DNA from: an archaeon
GTDB lineage: Archaea; Asgardarchaeota; Hermodarchaeia; Hermodarchaeales; Hermodarchaeaceae
DNA length: 18,466 bases
NCBI GenBank assembly: GCA_016550415.1
Contig: JABXGU010000822.1
Location: forward strand, 1 to 18,466
Reading direction: 5' to 3'
Shown here: positions 7,062-13,791 of the stretch, in pieces
Layout: every line of letters begins with the position of its first letter
How positions within the stretch are numbered: position 1 is the first letter of the stretch
Notes under the pieces: generated by a model
Told to the model about the DNA's origin: nothing
Seen by the model: only the letters and a program-made list of their open reading frames with translations
Databases searched by the model: none
Position numbers and translations under genes: made by a program

Positions 7062-8009
7062 ATGGTAACATTAAGATCCTATGAAAAAGTCAGGAAAGCC
7101 CTTGAAAAAATTGGGCTACCTGGACAGGACGCATATGATTTGCCGACCAGCACCAAACGCTTCCCAGATGGTGCAGGGTATCGTATTGAGATTTCCGGTG
7201 TTGAACGACCAGAGGTTCTTGAAGCTCTAATAGATGAAGCAGAGAAGCGGGACGTTCCTGTACATCGTCTCATTAGCGTTGTAATGGGAGCTACGCTGCT
7301 GGACAACGAAGAACTAGGGCGTTTTGCCCAACTCGCTCATGACGCAAAGATGGAAGTCATCCTCACACCTGGACCAAGAGTTACTTGGGATATTGGAAGA
7401 CAAATAGCTACACCAGAGGGTGCACTGTCAGGACTACGATTTCGAGGGGCAGATAAACTGGTAGAAGTTATCACCGATATTAAGCGAGGAATTGAATTAG
7501 GGTTCCGTGGGTTCCTCGTCATCGATGAAGGACTTTTATGGGCCCTTAACAAGCTTAAGGAAATCGGTGAAATCCCAAAGGACATAACTTTCAAGGTTAG
7601 CATCTTTGCAGGCCACGCATCTCCAGCAGGTGCCCGTTTACTAGAGGAATTGGGGGCAGGCAGCTTCAACCCTGTAGCAGATTTGTCCATCCCCCAGTTG
7701 GCTGCTATTCGTCAAGCCTCAACCTTGCCCATCGATATCCACATCATGCTATTTCCAAGCTTTGGAGGATACAACCGATTTTATGATGCACCAGAAATCA
7801 CAAGATGTGTCCAACCAGTTTATTACAAGTTTGAGCCAGGTCCAAGTATGGCACTCTATACACCCTGGTCATCTGTCCAAGGCTTATGCGAGTTGGCACG
7901 AGAGAAAGTCAAGTGGGCAGCCATCGTCCATGATATCATAAAAGACAACTATCCAGAAGCAAAACTGTCAAAGAAAGGACCACAAGATCTCGCAGTCCCT
8001 CAGCCATAA
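7062..8009 (+). CDS. TIM-barrel protein of the peptidase U32-like superfamily, function unknown
   Basis: From the chosen start it has 315 residues. It resembles a group usually labelled U32 family peptidase. Characteristic stretches are KRFPDGAGYRIEISGVERP near the N-terminus, DVPVHRLISVVMGATLL, GPRVTWDIGRQ, RGADKLVEVITDIKRGIELG, FLVIDEGLLWAL, FKVSIFAGHASPAGARLLEELGAG and LSIPQLAAIRQASTLPIDIHI. Alternating strand and helix segments fit a TIM barrel. I see no recognised protease motif, so a lyase, isomerase or other sugar/acid enzyme is as likely as a peptidase. The start is ATG 7062 with GAGGG 8 bases upstream; TTG 7047 was rejected. The DapA-Fae gene follows after 30 bases on the same strand, so the two probably act on one pathway. 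Confidence 0.7.
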   Translation: MVTLRSYEKVRKALEKIGLPGQDAYDLPTSTKRFPDGAGYRIEISGVERPEVLEALIDEAEKRDVPVHRLISVVMGATLLDNEELGRFAQLAHDAKMEVILTPGPRVTWDIGRQIATPEGALSGLRFRGADKLVEVITDIKRGIELGFRGFLVIDEGLLWALNKLKEIGEIPKDITFKVSIFAGHASPAGARLLEELGAGSFNPVADLSIPQLAAIRQASTLPIDIHIMLFPSFGGYNRFYDAPEITRCVQPVYYKFEPGPSMALYTPWSSVQGLCELAREKVKWAAIVHDIIKDNYPEAKLSKKGPQDLAVPQP

Positions 8010-8039
8010 TGTTATGAATAGCTCTAAGGTGATTTTGAA

Positions 8040-9524
8040 ATGCCCTTTGAAGTAGGCGGCGTTAATCCTGCTCTTGTAACGCCCTTTACCAAGGATGAGC
8101 AGAAGGTGGATGAAGCAGCTTTTCGCCATCTTATTCGACACTGTATTGATAGTCTTGGTGTGACAGGCCTTGTCCCTGCAGGCACTACTGGGGAATTTAC
8201 GAGCCTTAGCATCAGTGAACATAAAAAAGTGGTTCAAATTGCTGTTGAAGAGGCTGCAGGTAAGGTACCAGTAATAGCTGGAGCAGGATCAAGCAGCACT
8301 AAAACCACATTAGAGCTAGTAAAATATGCTGAAACTGTGGGTGCCAGCGCATGTCTGGTTGTAACACCATATTATATGCGGCCAACTTGGCGAGGATTAT
8401 ATGAGCACTACCGACTTGTTGCAGAAGTTGGAATACCGATTATTCTCTACAATATTCCTCAATGCACAGGATTGGATATGCCCTGGCAGATTGTTGAAGA
8501 CCTAGCTGAACTTGATAACATTGTTGGCATCAAAGACTCCAGTGGACAGTTGAAACTCATTCTTGCGGTGCTAGAGAAGGTTGGTCACAAAATAAGGGTT
8601 CTTTGCGGTCATGACGAAGTTGTCTTTCCTGCACTAGCATCAGGATGCTCAGGCTGCATCCTAGCAAGTGCTCAACTTATTGGCGACATTTGGTTGGATA
8701 TGCTCAATAAAGTTAAAAACAAAAAGTTCGCCGAGGCCTCGGCGCTTCAACTGAAAGTTCAGAAATTAACAAGACTCATTGTTGCTTCAGGTGCAGCGGG
8801 AGTAAAAGCAGGTCTGAAGATGATGGGAGTACCTGTGGGTAAACCCCGTCTTCCAATTACTTATGGTGGAGTCCTTACCTATGAGAACCGAGAAGAAATT
8901 CGGATTGAACTGGAGAAACTTGGTAAAGTGAAATATGAAGAGGTCAAGATTGAAGCAGAACCAGAAAAGCCCCTTAAAGCTCGCTTTGGCGTCTTCGGAT
9001 TCACTCCAGAACATATTAAGGAATTTTCTTTGAAAATCGGCGAGGGACTATCTGGGTCTAGCGCAGAAGTGGCTCACATTGATCTGATGATTGGACGTAA
9101 GGATGGACCAGTGGGTTATGCTTTTGCCCAAGCTAAAGCAGCACCCAAAGAAAGAATGGAGCCCTTATTGGCAATTCTAGAACCCAATCTCCTTGTGAAA
9201 CCTGAAACACTTCTGGTTCCCACTGTGGCGAATCGTAGTATGCATCAAGCAAGCCTTTTTGGTGGTCCTGCTCAATCCGGTTGCGCGAAGGCTGTGATTG
9301 ACTCTGTAAATGAAGGCTTCATTCCAAAGGCAATTGCAGATAAGCTAGTAATTATTGCCAATGTCTTTGTCCACCCAAGTGCAGTTGATCGGCGACGCAT
9401 CCAAATTAATAACTATAAGGCAATGCGCCATGCCATTCGAAGAGCCATTGAAGGACGTCCAACATTAGAAGAACTGATAAGAGACAAGGAATTTGCAAAA
9501 CATCCATTCAAATGGGAACCCTAG
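8040..9524 (+). CDS. DapA-family class I aldolase fused to formaldehyde-activating enzyme (Fae) domain
   Basis: This 494-residue fusion has two full-length domains. Residues 1-295 are a DapA/NAL-family TIM barrel: GTTGE (48-52), YNIP with Tyr137, and GIKDSSG with Schiff-base Lys165. In true dihydrodipicolinate synthase the motif is YNVPSRTG, whose Arg binds the aspartate-semialdehyde carboxylate; here it is YNIPQCTG with Cys142, so another oxo-acid substrate is likely. A charged linker (296-327) leads to residues 328-490, matching Fae: KIGEGLSGSSAEVAHIDLMIG with catalytic His346, LLAILEPNLLVKPETLLVPTV, GGPAQ, NVFVHPSAVD and the NYKAMRHAIRRAIEG helix. Fae condenses formaldehyde with tetrahydromethanopterin to methylene-tetrahydromethanopterin. 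The start is ATG with AGGTGAT upstream. I infer that formaldehyde passes between the two sites. The fusion is seen directly; the reaction is not. Confidence 0.9.
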   Translation: MPFEVGGVNPALVTPFTKDEQKVDEAAFRHLIRHCIDSLGVTGLVPAGTTGEFTSLSISEHKKVVQIAVEEAAGKVPVIAGAGSSSTKTTLELVKYAETVGASACLVVTPYYMRPTWRGLYEHYRLVAEVGIPIILYNIPQCTGLDMPWQIVEDLAELDNIVGIKDSSGQLKLILAVLEKVGHKIRVLCGHDEVVFPALASGCSGCILASAQLIGDIWLDMLNKVKNKKFAEASALQLKVQKLTRLIVASGAAGVKAGLKMMGVPVGKPRLPITYGGVLTYENREEIRIELEKLGKVKYEEVKIEAEPEKPLKARFGVFGFTPEHIKEFSLKIGEGLSGSSAEVAHIDLMIGRKDGPVGYAFAQAKAAPKERMEPLLAILEPNLLVKPETLLVPTVANRSMHQASLFGGPAQSGCAKAVIDSVNEGFIPKAIADKLVIIANVFVHPSAVDRRRIQINNYKAMRHAIRRAIEGRPTLEELIRDKEFAKHPFKWEP

Positions 9525-9614
9525 TTAGGACTCACTCATTTGAATTGGAAAATATTCGTTGAACTTATGCAAACCTCAATTATTTTGGCGTCGTCCCAAA
9601 TAGTATTCTTTTCT
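9525..9614. other. Convergent gap, no gene
   Basis: Ninety AT-rich bases separate the DapA-Fae gene from the convergent CitG-like gene. Pyrimidine-rich TTCTTTTCTC near 9607-9616 could help terminate the plus-strand transcript. No strong hairpin was found. Confidence 0.25.
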
Positions 9615-10601
9615 CTAGATGATAGTTGTGATGTCTTTCACAAGAAGCGCTATGTAGGTGGCAGCGGATAAAAGGTCAGCAGTGGTTCCTGGATTAAGCT
9701 TTGACCCTTGGGATCTGAGAAATTGGTCAAATGGCTCCAATAATTCTTGCCAATTAGACACGGAAGTGTTGATAAAACGAGGATATATTTCACTTGCACG
9801 ACGACACACATCTTCAGCTAATTCTGTACCAACTTTTCGCTGAATTAGCGTATCTAGATGATGACTGAGCATCCACATATAAGTGGCAAGTATTGCATCT
9901 TCAATATGTGAATAGCGATTCAGTGATTTGATAAGTTGTGGATACAGAGTATCGAAGATATATTCAAAATTTGTAGTGTATTCTTCTGCAATAGAATCGT
10001 AAGGTGCTGCCATTTTTTGAAGGGAATGGATTGTATATTTACTCTGCTTTATCAGTGCAATGGTTCGTGGTGATTGGTAGTCCAATGTTTCATGTTCTGT
10101 CGTCCATTCAGGGGTTTTTGGTTTACTTCCACCAGGCTTAGCTATTTGCAGTGCTCGTATCAATTCGACAGCGTCTTCAACAGTAGTCGCGTTGAGAATT
10201 TTGGTAATGCCTTCACGAAGGCTCTTAATAGAAAGGCGTGGTTGATGAATATTCAATCCAGCAGCTACAGCTAGAGGCGTTAGGAGAAGAATAGTACCTA
10301 AGAGAGTGTTCTTGCCATGAGGTTTCATTATAGCTTGAACACCAGATTTGATTAAACTTCCAAGACCAATTGATGAAGCATCTTGCGAACTTACTGTTGC
10401 ATGACCACGGCTGGCTGCAAAATGGAGTGGCTGCCCCAACAAAATTGCACTCGCACCAAAATGAATGAGTCGCGTATCAGGATGGTCATGGTAACGATGA
10501 ACATTGCCAGGTTTTGGCGTTATGATATCTAACAAGACTGCAAACTGACCTTTCCAAGAAATTTCCCATAATCGATCCTCAACCGCTAATTTTGAAGACA
10601 T
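9615..10601 (-). CDS. CitG/MdcB-family protein (triphosphoribosyl-dephospho-CoA synthase-like)
   Basis: This 328-residue protein has the motifs of the CitG/MdcB family: ITPKPGNVHRYHDH (27-40), KNTLLGTILLLTPLA (97-111) and a C-terminal LNPGTTADLLSAATYI (302-317). Bacterial members build the prosthetic group of citrate or malonate lyase from dephospho-CoA and ATP, but no lyase genes are visible here, and archaeal homologues may do different nucleotide transfer chemistry. The start is ATG 10599-10601 with GGTGA at a 6-base spacing. It is a single minus-strand gene whose 3' end faces the Fae fusion. A link to C1-cofactor synthesis is possible but only inferred from position. Confidence 0.8.
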   Translation of the reverse strand: MSSKLAVEDRLWEISWKGQFAVLLDIITPKPGNVHRYHDHPDTRLIHFGASAILLGQPLHFAASRGHATVSSQDASSIGLGSLIKSGVQAIMKPHGKNTLLGTILLLTPLAVAAGLNIHQPRLSIKSLREGITKILNATTVEDAVELIRALQIAKPGGSKPKTPEWTTEHETLDYQSPRTIALIKQSKYTIHSLQKMAAPYDSIAEEYTTNFEYIFDTLYPQLIKSLNRYSHIEDAILATYMWMLSHHLDTLIQRKVGTELAEDVCRRASEIYPRFINTSVSNWQELLEPFDQFLRSQGSKLNPGTTADLLSAATYIALLVKDITTII

Positions 10602-10770
10602 TTCCCTTCACCACATGAGGATAAACTGCAGTAATCTCAAGAGAAATATAATAACTTTCATTCCAAGCATTATCTATTGAATTCTATGATGCAACCCTCA
10701 TCTTTTTTCAATGCAGACCCATAGGGAACAAAGGTGTAGCCAATTGTCAATATCGTCTTGGGAGAAACGT
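10602..10770. promoter_or_regulatory. Divergent promoter region of the CitG-like and M20 genes
   Basis: AAATATAATA at 10644-10653 is the most TATA-like stretch, about 45 bases from the CitG-like start on the minus strand and about 120 from the chosen M20 start on the plus strand. An in-frame ATG at 10711 falls inside this region but lacks a ribosome binding site. No other gene is seen. Confidence 0.3.
10760..10764 (+). promoter_or_regulatory. Ribosome binding site deciding the M20 peptidase start
   Basis: GGGAG lies 6 bases before GTG 10771. It supports that start over ATG 10711, which follows a T-rich stretch with no such site. Confidence 0.5.
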
Positions 10771-12084
10771 GTGATAAAACGAATTGATGAGATGAAAAAC
10801 GAGCTTGTAACTCTATGCCAAGATTTGGTGCGTATTCCCAGTTGGGATCGAAAAACGCGAGGAGAAGCGGACGTTGCTCATCGAGTCGGAAAAAGTCTTG
10901 AAGAACATCACATTGAACCAGAATTCTTCACTTCCCATCCTGGTATTGACAATCTTGTAGCAAGCATCGAAGGCGTTCAGACTAGGCGGCGACTTCTCTT
11001 TAATGGTCACGGCGACGTGGTTCCAGCGGGAAATCTTGACGACTGGTCTGTTGACCCATTCAGTGCAGAAATTCGCGAAGAACGCATCTACGGACGGGGT
11101 TCATTAGATATGAAGGGAGGCATTGCCGCCATGACAGGTGCACTATGTACCCTTCGTGACCTTGATGTCCCACTCAAAGGATCAGTAATTCTGAATGTAG
11201 CAGGTGATGAGGAAAAACAAGGTGAATTGGGAACAAGTTGGTGTATCAAAAATATTTGGGAGAAAATTCGTGCTGATGCCTGTATTGTAGGTGAACCAAC
11301 CGGAGTACGTCCACTTGGGCAATCACTCTGTATTGGCGAAAAGGGAATTGTTTGGATAAAGGTTACAACAAAGGGAGAGAAGGCACATGGTAGCGTCCCA
11401 CTAATGGGTAAGAATGCGATTACTATGATGTTCCAACTTTTATCCAAGTTATTGGAGCAAGGTCCTCCAACGGTTGAACCACCCATTAAACGAGATGCCT
11501 TGATTCAACAGATAGCTGCGGCTTTAGGTGTTGAACCATCAACTCTGGACCCCTTGCTTCGTGGAGGTGAAACACCTAACCTCCTTTTTGCAGCAGTTGA
11601 AGCCCTAACCAAGACCACACTCAATGTAGGCACAATTTCGGGAGGTCTAGCAGCGAATATTGTTCCCGACAGATGTGAATCACAACTGGACTTCAGAATA
11701 CTCCCAAAGCAGAATCCTCAGGAAATAATAGATAGCGTTACAGGGCTTGCCAAGGAGTTGGGTTTTGAAAATGATGTTGAGGTTGAATTGATTAACGCTT
11801 CTGAAAGCACATCAATTCCAAATTATGAGAAGAACCCGCTAGTGACAAATCTTTTCTCGACCTCAAAGGAGCTAATTGGACCTACATTTTACTCAATGTT
11901 TCCAGCTGCAACAGATGGTAGGTTACTTCGCAATGCAGGGCTTTTATCCACCGCTATCTTTGGTCCTGGAAATACAGCAGTAGCACATGCAGCTAACGAA
12001 TGCATTGCTATTGAGGACATAATCAATGTTGCAAAGGTCGATGCTGTTACGACCATGCGCTTCCTTGGTTTACAGGCAGAATAG
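10771..12084 (+). CDS. M20-family metallopeptidase/deacylase (ArgE/DapE type)
   Basis: From GTG 10771 it has 437 residues. The two-zinc M20 site is present: NGHGDVVP (His80, Asp82), RGSLDMKGG (Asp113, bridging), AGDEEKQG (catalytic Glu and zinc Glu, 147-148), VGEPTG (Glu175) and a late His in VAHAANE. KAHGSVP (His206) belongs to the dimerisation/lid domain. Such enzymes hydrolyse N-acyl or succinyl amino acids and small peptides; the exact substrate is not readable. The GTG start is chosen because GGGAG lies 6 bases upstream and the protein then opens IKRIDEMKNELVTLCQDLVRIPS, typical of the family. The ATG at 10711 would add 20 atypical residues. It is a monocistronic gene converging on the DUF35 gene, with 26 bases between. 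Confidence 0.87.
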   Translation: MIKRIDEMKNELVTLCQDLVRIPSWDRKTRGEADVAHRVGKSLEEHHIEPEFFTSHPGIDNLVASIEGVQTRRRLLFNGHGDVVPAGNLDDWSVDPFSAEIREERIYGRGSLDMKGGIAAMTGALCTLRDLDVPLKGSVILNVAGDEEKQGELGTSWCIKNIWEKIRADACIVGEPTGVRPLGQSLCIGEKGIVWIKVTTKGEKAHGSVPLMGKNAITMMFQLLSKLLEQGPPTVEPPIKRDALIQQIAAALGVEPSTLDPLLRGGETPNLLFAAVEALTKTTLNVGTISGGLAANIVPDRCESQLDFRILPKQNPQEIIDSVTGLAKELGFENDVEVELINASESTSIPNYEKNPLVTNLFSTSKELIGPTFYSMFPAATDGRLLRNAGLLSTAIFGPGNTAVAHAANECIAIEDIINVAKVDAVTTMRFLGLQAE

Positions 12085-12110
12085 GCCAGTATTTGATTCT
12101 AAAAAAGATG

Positions 12111-12524
12111 CTAGGAAGGATGAAAGACAAGACGTATTTGCTGTTTCTCTTGTGTGTCTCCAAGAATCTCTTCGAAGTCTGCAACTACTGCATCGCCAAC
12201 ATGAATTTCCTCTGGTTTTAGTGGATCTACCCCAACTAAGCGAGCGGTGACGGAGGGACCTTCCTCGAGTTTAACAACAGCTACAATGTAGGGCACATCT
12301 TTAGCATATGTAGTGCCTGCAACATGAATCACAGTAAATGATTTGATAGAACCACGACCACTCAATTCATTCCAAATAGTTTTTTTCTTTAAACAATTGG
12401 AACAAATAAGTCGCGGAGGAATCGTCAACTGATTGCACGCAACGCACTTTGCCGCACATAATTTTCTTTCATTTAGTAATGCTTGATAATTCTTGACAGT
12501 AGTTTCTGAGGACATCAATTCCAT
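12111..12524 (-). CDS. DUF35 Zn-ribbon/OB-fold acyl-CoA-binding partner of thiolase
   Basis: From ATG 12522-12524 it has 137 residues. A rubredoxin-like zinc ribbon has CVAC-type pairs at Cys27/Cys30 and Cys41/Cys44. An OB-fold follows (GRGSIKSFTVIHVAG, PYIVAVVKLEEGPSVTARLVG). In archaea such proteins bind the CoA substrate and bridge thiolase to HMG-CoA synthase. This start is strongly supported: GAGGTGA lies 5 bases upstream, and that site contains the TGA stop of the thiolase gene. An ATG further upstream (12557) would overlap thiolase by 28 bases and has no such site. It is the last gene of the acyl-CoA unit. Confidence 0.88.
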   Translation of the reverse strand: MELMSSETTVKNYQALLNERKLCAAKCVACNQLTIPPRLICSNCLKKKTIWNELSGRGSIKSFTVIHVAGTTYAKDVPYIVAVVKLEEGPSVTARLVGVDPLKPEEIHVGDAVVADFEEILGDTQEKQQIRLVFHPS

Positions 12525-12529
12525 ATTTA

Positions 12530-12536
12530 TCACCTC
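12530..12536 (-). promoter_or_regulatory. Ribosome binding site of the DUF35 gene, overlapping the thiolase stop codon
   Basis: GAGGTGA on the minus strand ends with the thiolase TGA (12530-12532) and lies 5 bases before the DUF35 ATG. The geometry implies coupled translation of the two partner proteins. Confidence 0.65.
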
Positions 12537-13687
12537 TGGGCTATGTGGACACAGCATGTTGCTCCTGTGCCCCCGACATTATGAGCTAAACCGAATTCAG
12601 CCTTTGACACTTGTCGCTTTCCAGCTTCTCCACGAAGCTGATGATAAAGTTCTATTATTTGGGCAACACCGGTCGCCCCTACAGGATGACCCTTAGCCTT
12701 TAGTCCTCCACTTGTGTTGATTGCTTTTTCAGCACCAATTTGTGTACGACCTTCGAGGACAGCAGGACCTCCTTCACCGGGTTTAAAGAAGCCAAGGTCT
12801 TCAGTAGCAATTATTTCTGCTATAGTGAAGCAGTCGTGGACCTCTGCAAAATCAATATCCTTTGGCTTAATTCTAGCCTGTTTGTAAGCATTCTGTGCTG
12901 CCGATCTGGCTGCAGAAAGACTGGTAAGATCCTCTCGATCGCAGAGATTCATTGTATCAGAGGCTTGCGCAGATGCAATGATTTTAACGGGCGCATCAGA
13001 ATATTTTCGAGCAGCTTTATTGCGAACAAGAATTATAGCTGCGGCACCATCTGTAATTGGAGAGCAGTCGTATAGACAGAGAGGCCAAGCAACCATACGA
13101 GAAGAGAGGGCATCCTCCATAGTGATTGCCTTCTGGTATTGAGCTAGGGGATTATGAACAGCATTGGCATGATTCTTCACAGCTACTGCAGCAAGTTGTT
13201 CCTTTTGGGTTCCGTATTTGGCCATATGAGCAACCGCAAGGACTGCAAAGATTCCAGGAAATGTAATTCCAGGGGTTGCTTCGAAGGTCTGATCTGCTGC
13301 CATAGCTAGAGTCTCAATAACTCCAGCTGTGGGCAAATCTGTCATTTTTTCAACTCCTGCGGCCATAACTACATCATATTGACCAGATTCTAGGGCCAGT
13401 ATTGCGGCACGAAGGGCAGTTGCTGATGAGGCACAGGCCGCTTCACATTTGGTGGAAGGGATGCCTTTCATACCAGCAAAATCGACCATTAGAGGAGCGA
13501 TATGACACTGCTTATTAAAGTGGTCAGCAGAAAGATTCCCGATAAATGCAGCTTGTACATCCTTGGGAGTGATACCTGCTTCTTCTACTGCTTCGGTTGC
13601 TGCTAATGTGAAAAGTTCACGTAGATCATATTCAGTATGCCGCCCAAACTTTGTTTGTCCAGCACCAACGATGCTTACGTCAATCAT
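12530..13687 (-). CDS. Archaeal thiolase (acetyl-CoA C-acetyltransferase family)
   Basis: This 385-residue thiolase is of the archaeal/SCP2-like type. The nucleophile Cys85 lies in KCEAACASSATAL. EVHDCFT (282-288) and KGHPVGATG (332-340, His334) complete the active site, and the C-terminus has HNVGGTGA (369-376) in place of the CxG motif of bacterial thiolases. It would condense two acetyl-CoA to acetoacetyl-CoA, or cleave 3-oxoacyl-CoA. ATG 13685-13687 has GAGGTG 7 bases upstream. The DUF35 gene follows directly, as in the archaeal mevalonate-pathway complex, but HMG-CoA synthase is absent from this window. Upstream is an ADP-forming acyl-CoA synthetase, which fits acyl-CoA or acetoacetate metabolism. 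Confidence 0.92.
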   Translation of the reverse strand: MIDVSIVGAGQTKFGRHTEYDLRELFTLAATEAVEEAGITPKDVQAAFIGNLSADHFNKQCHIAPLMVDFAGMKGIPSTKCEAACASSATALRAAILALESGQYDVVMAAGVEKMTDLPTAGVIETLAMAADQTFEATPGITFPGIFAVLAVAHMAKYGTQKEQLAAVAVKNHANAVHNPLAQYQKAITMEDALSSRMVAWPLCLYDCSPITDGAAAIILVRNKAARKYSDAPVKIIASAQASDTMNLCDREDLTSLSAARSAAQNAYKQARIKPKDIDFAEVHDCFTIAEIIATEDLGFFKPGEGGPAVLEGRTQIGAEKAINTSGGLKAKGHPVGATGVAQIIELYHQLRGEAGKRQVSKAEFGLAHNVGGTGATCCVHIAQR

Positions 13688-13791
13688 AAGATTGCACCTC
13701 TACGTAGCCTCAAACGCGATTGAAAGACGTTATGGTATAATGATTAAAACCAATTGCTTCGACCAAAACCAAAAGCATCAGATTATGAGTC
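13688..13791 (-). promoter_or_regulatory. Gap between synthetase and thiolase with possible T-tract and internal promoter
   Basis: On the minus strand this 104-base gap contains the T/G-rich run CTTTTGGTTTTGG soon after the synthetase stop, then CATTATACCATAA, which could act as a weak TATA box for thiolase-DUF35. It is the longest gap in the unit, so the last two genes may also be transcribed on their own. Confidence 0.25.

Noticed and set aside
10711..10770. ATG start adding 20 residues to the M20 peptidase
   Set aside because: No ribosome binding site and atypical sequence; GTG 10771 has GGGAG at 6 bases and gives a family-like N-terminus.
11088..11486. 132-codon minus-strand frame opposite the M20 peptidase
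   Set aside because: Shadow frame rich in Pro and Ser, antisense to a gene with intact zinc motifs.
12525..12557. Longer DUF35 protein starting inside the thiolase gene
   Set aside because: GAGGTGA is placed for ATG 12524; the longer start has no such site and adds non-family residues.
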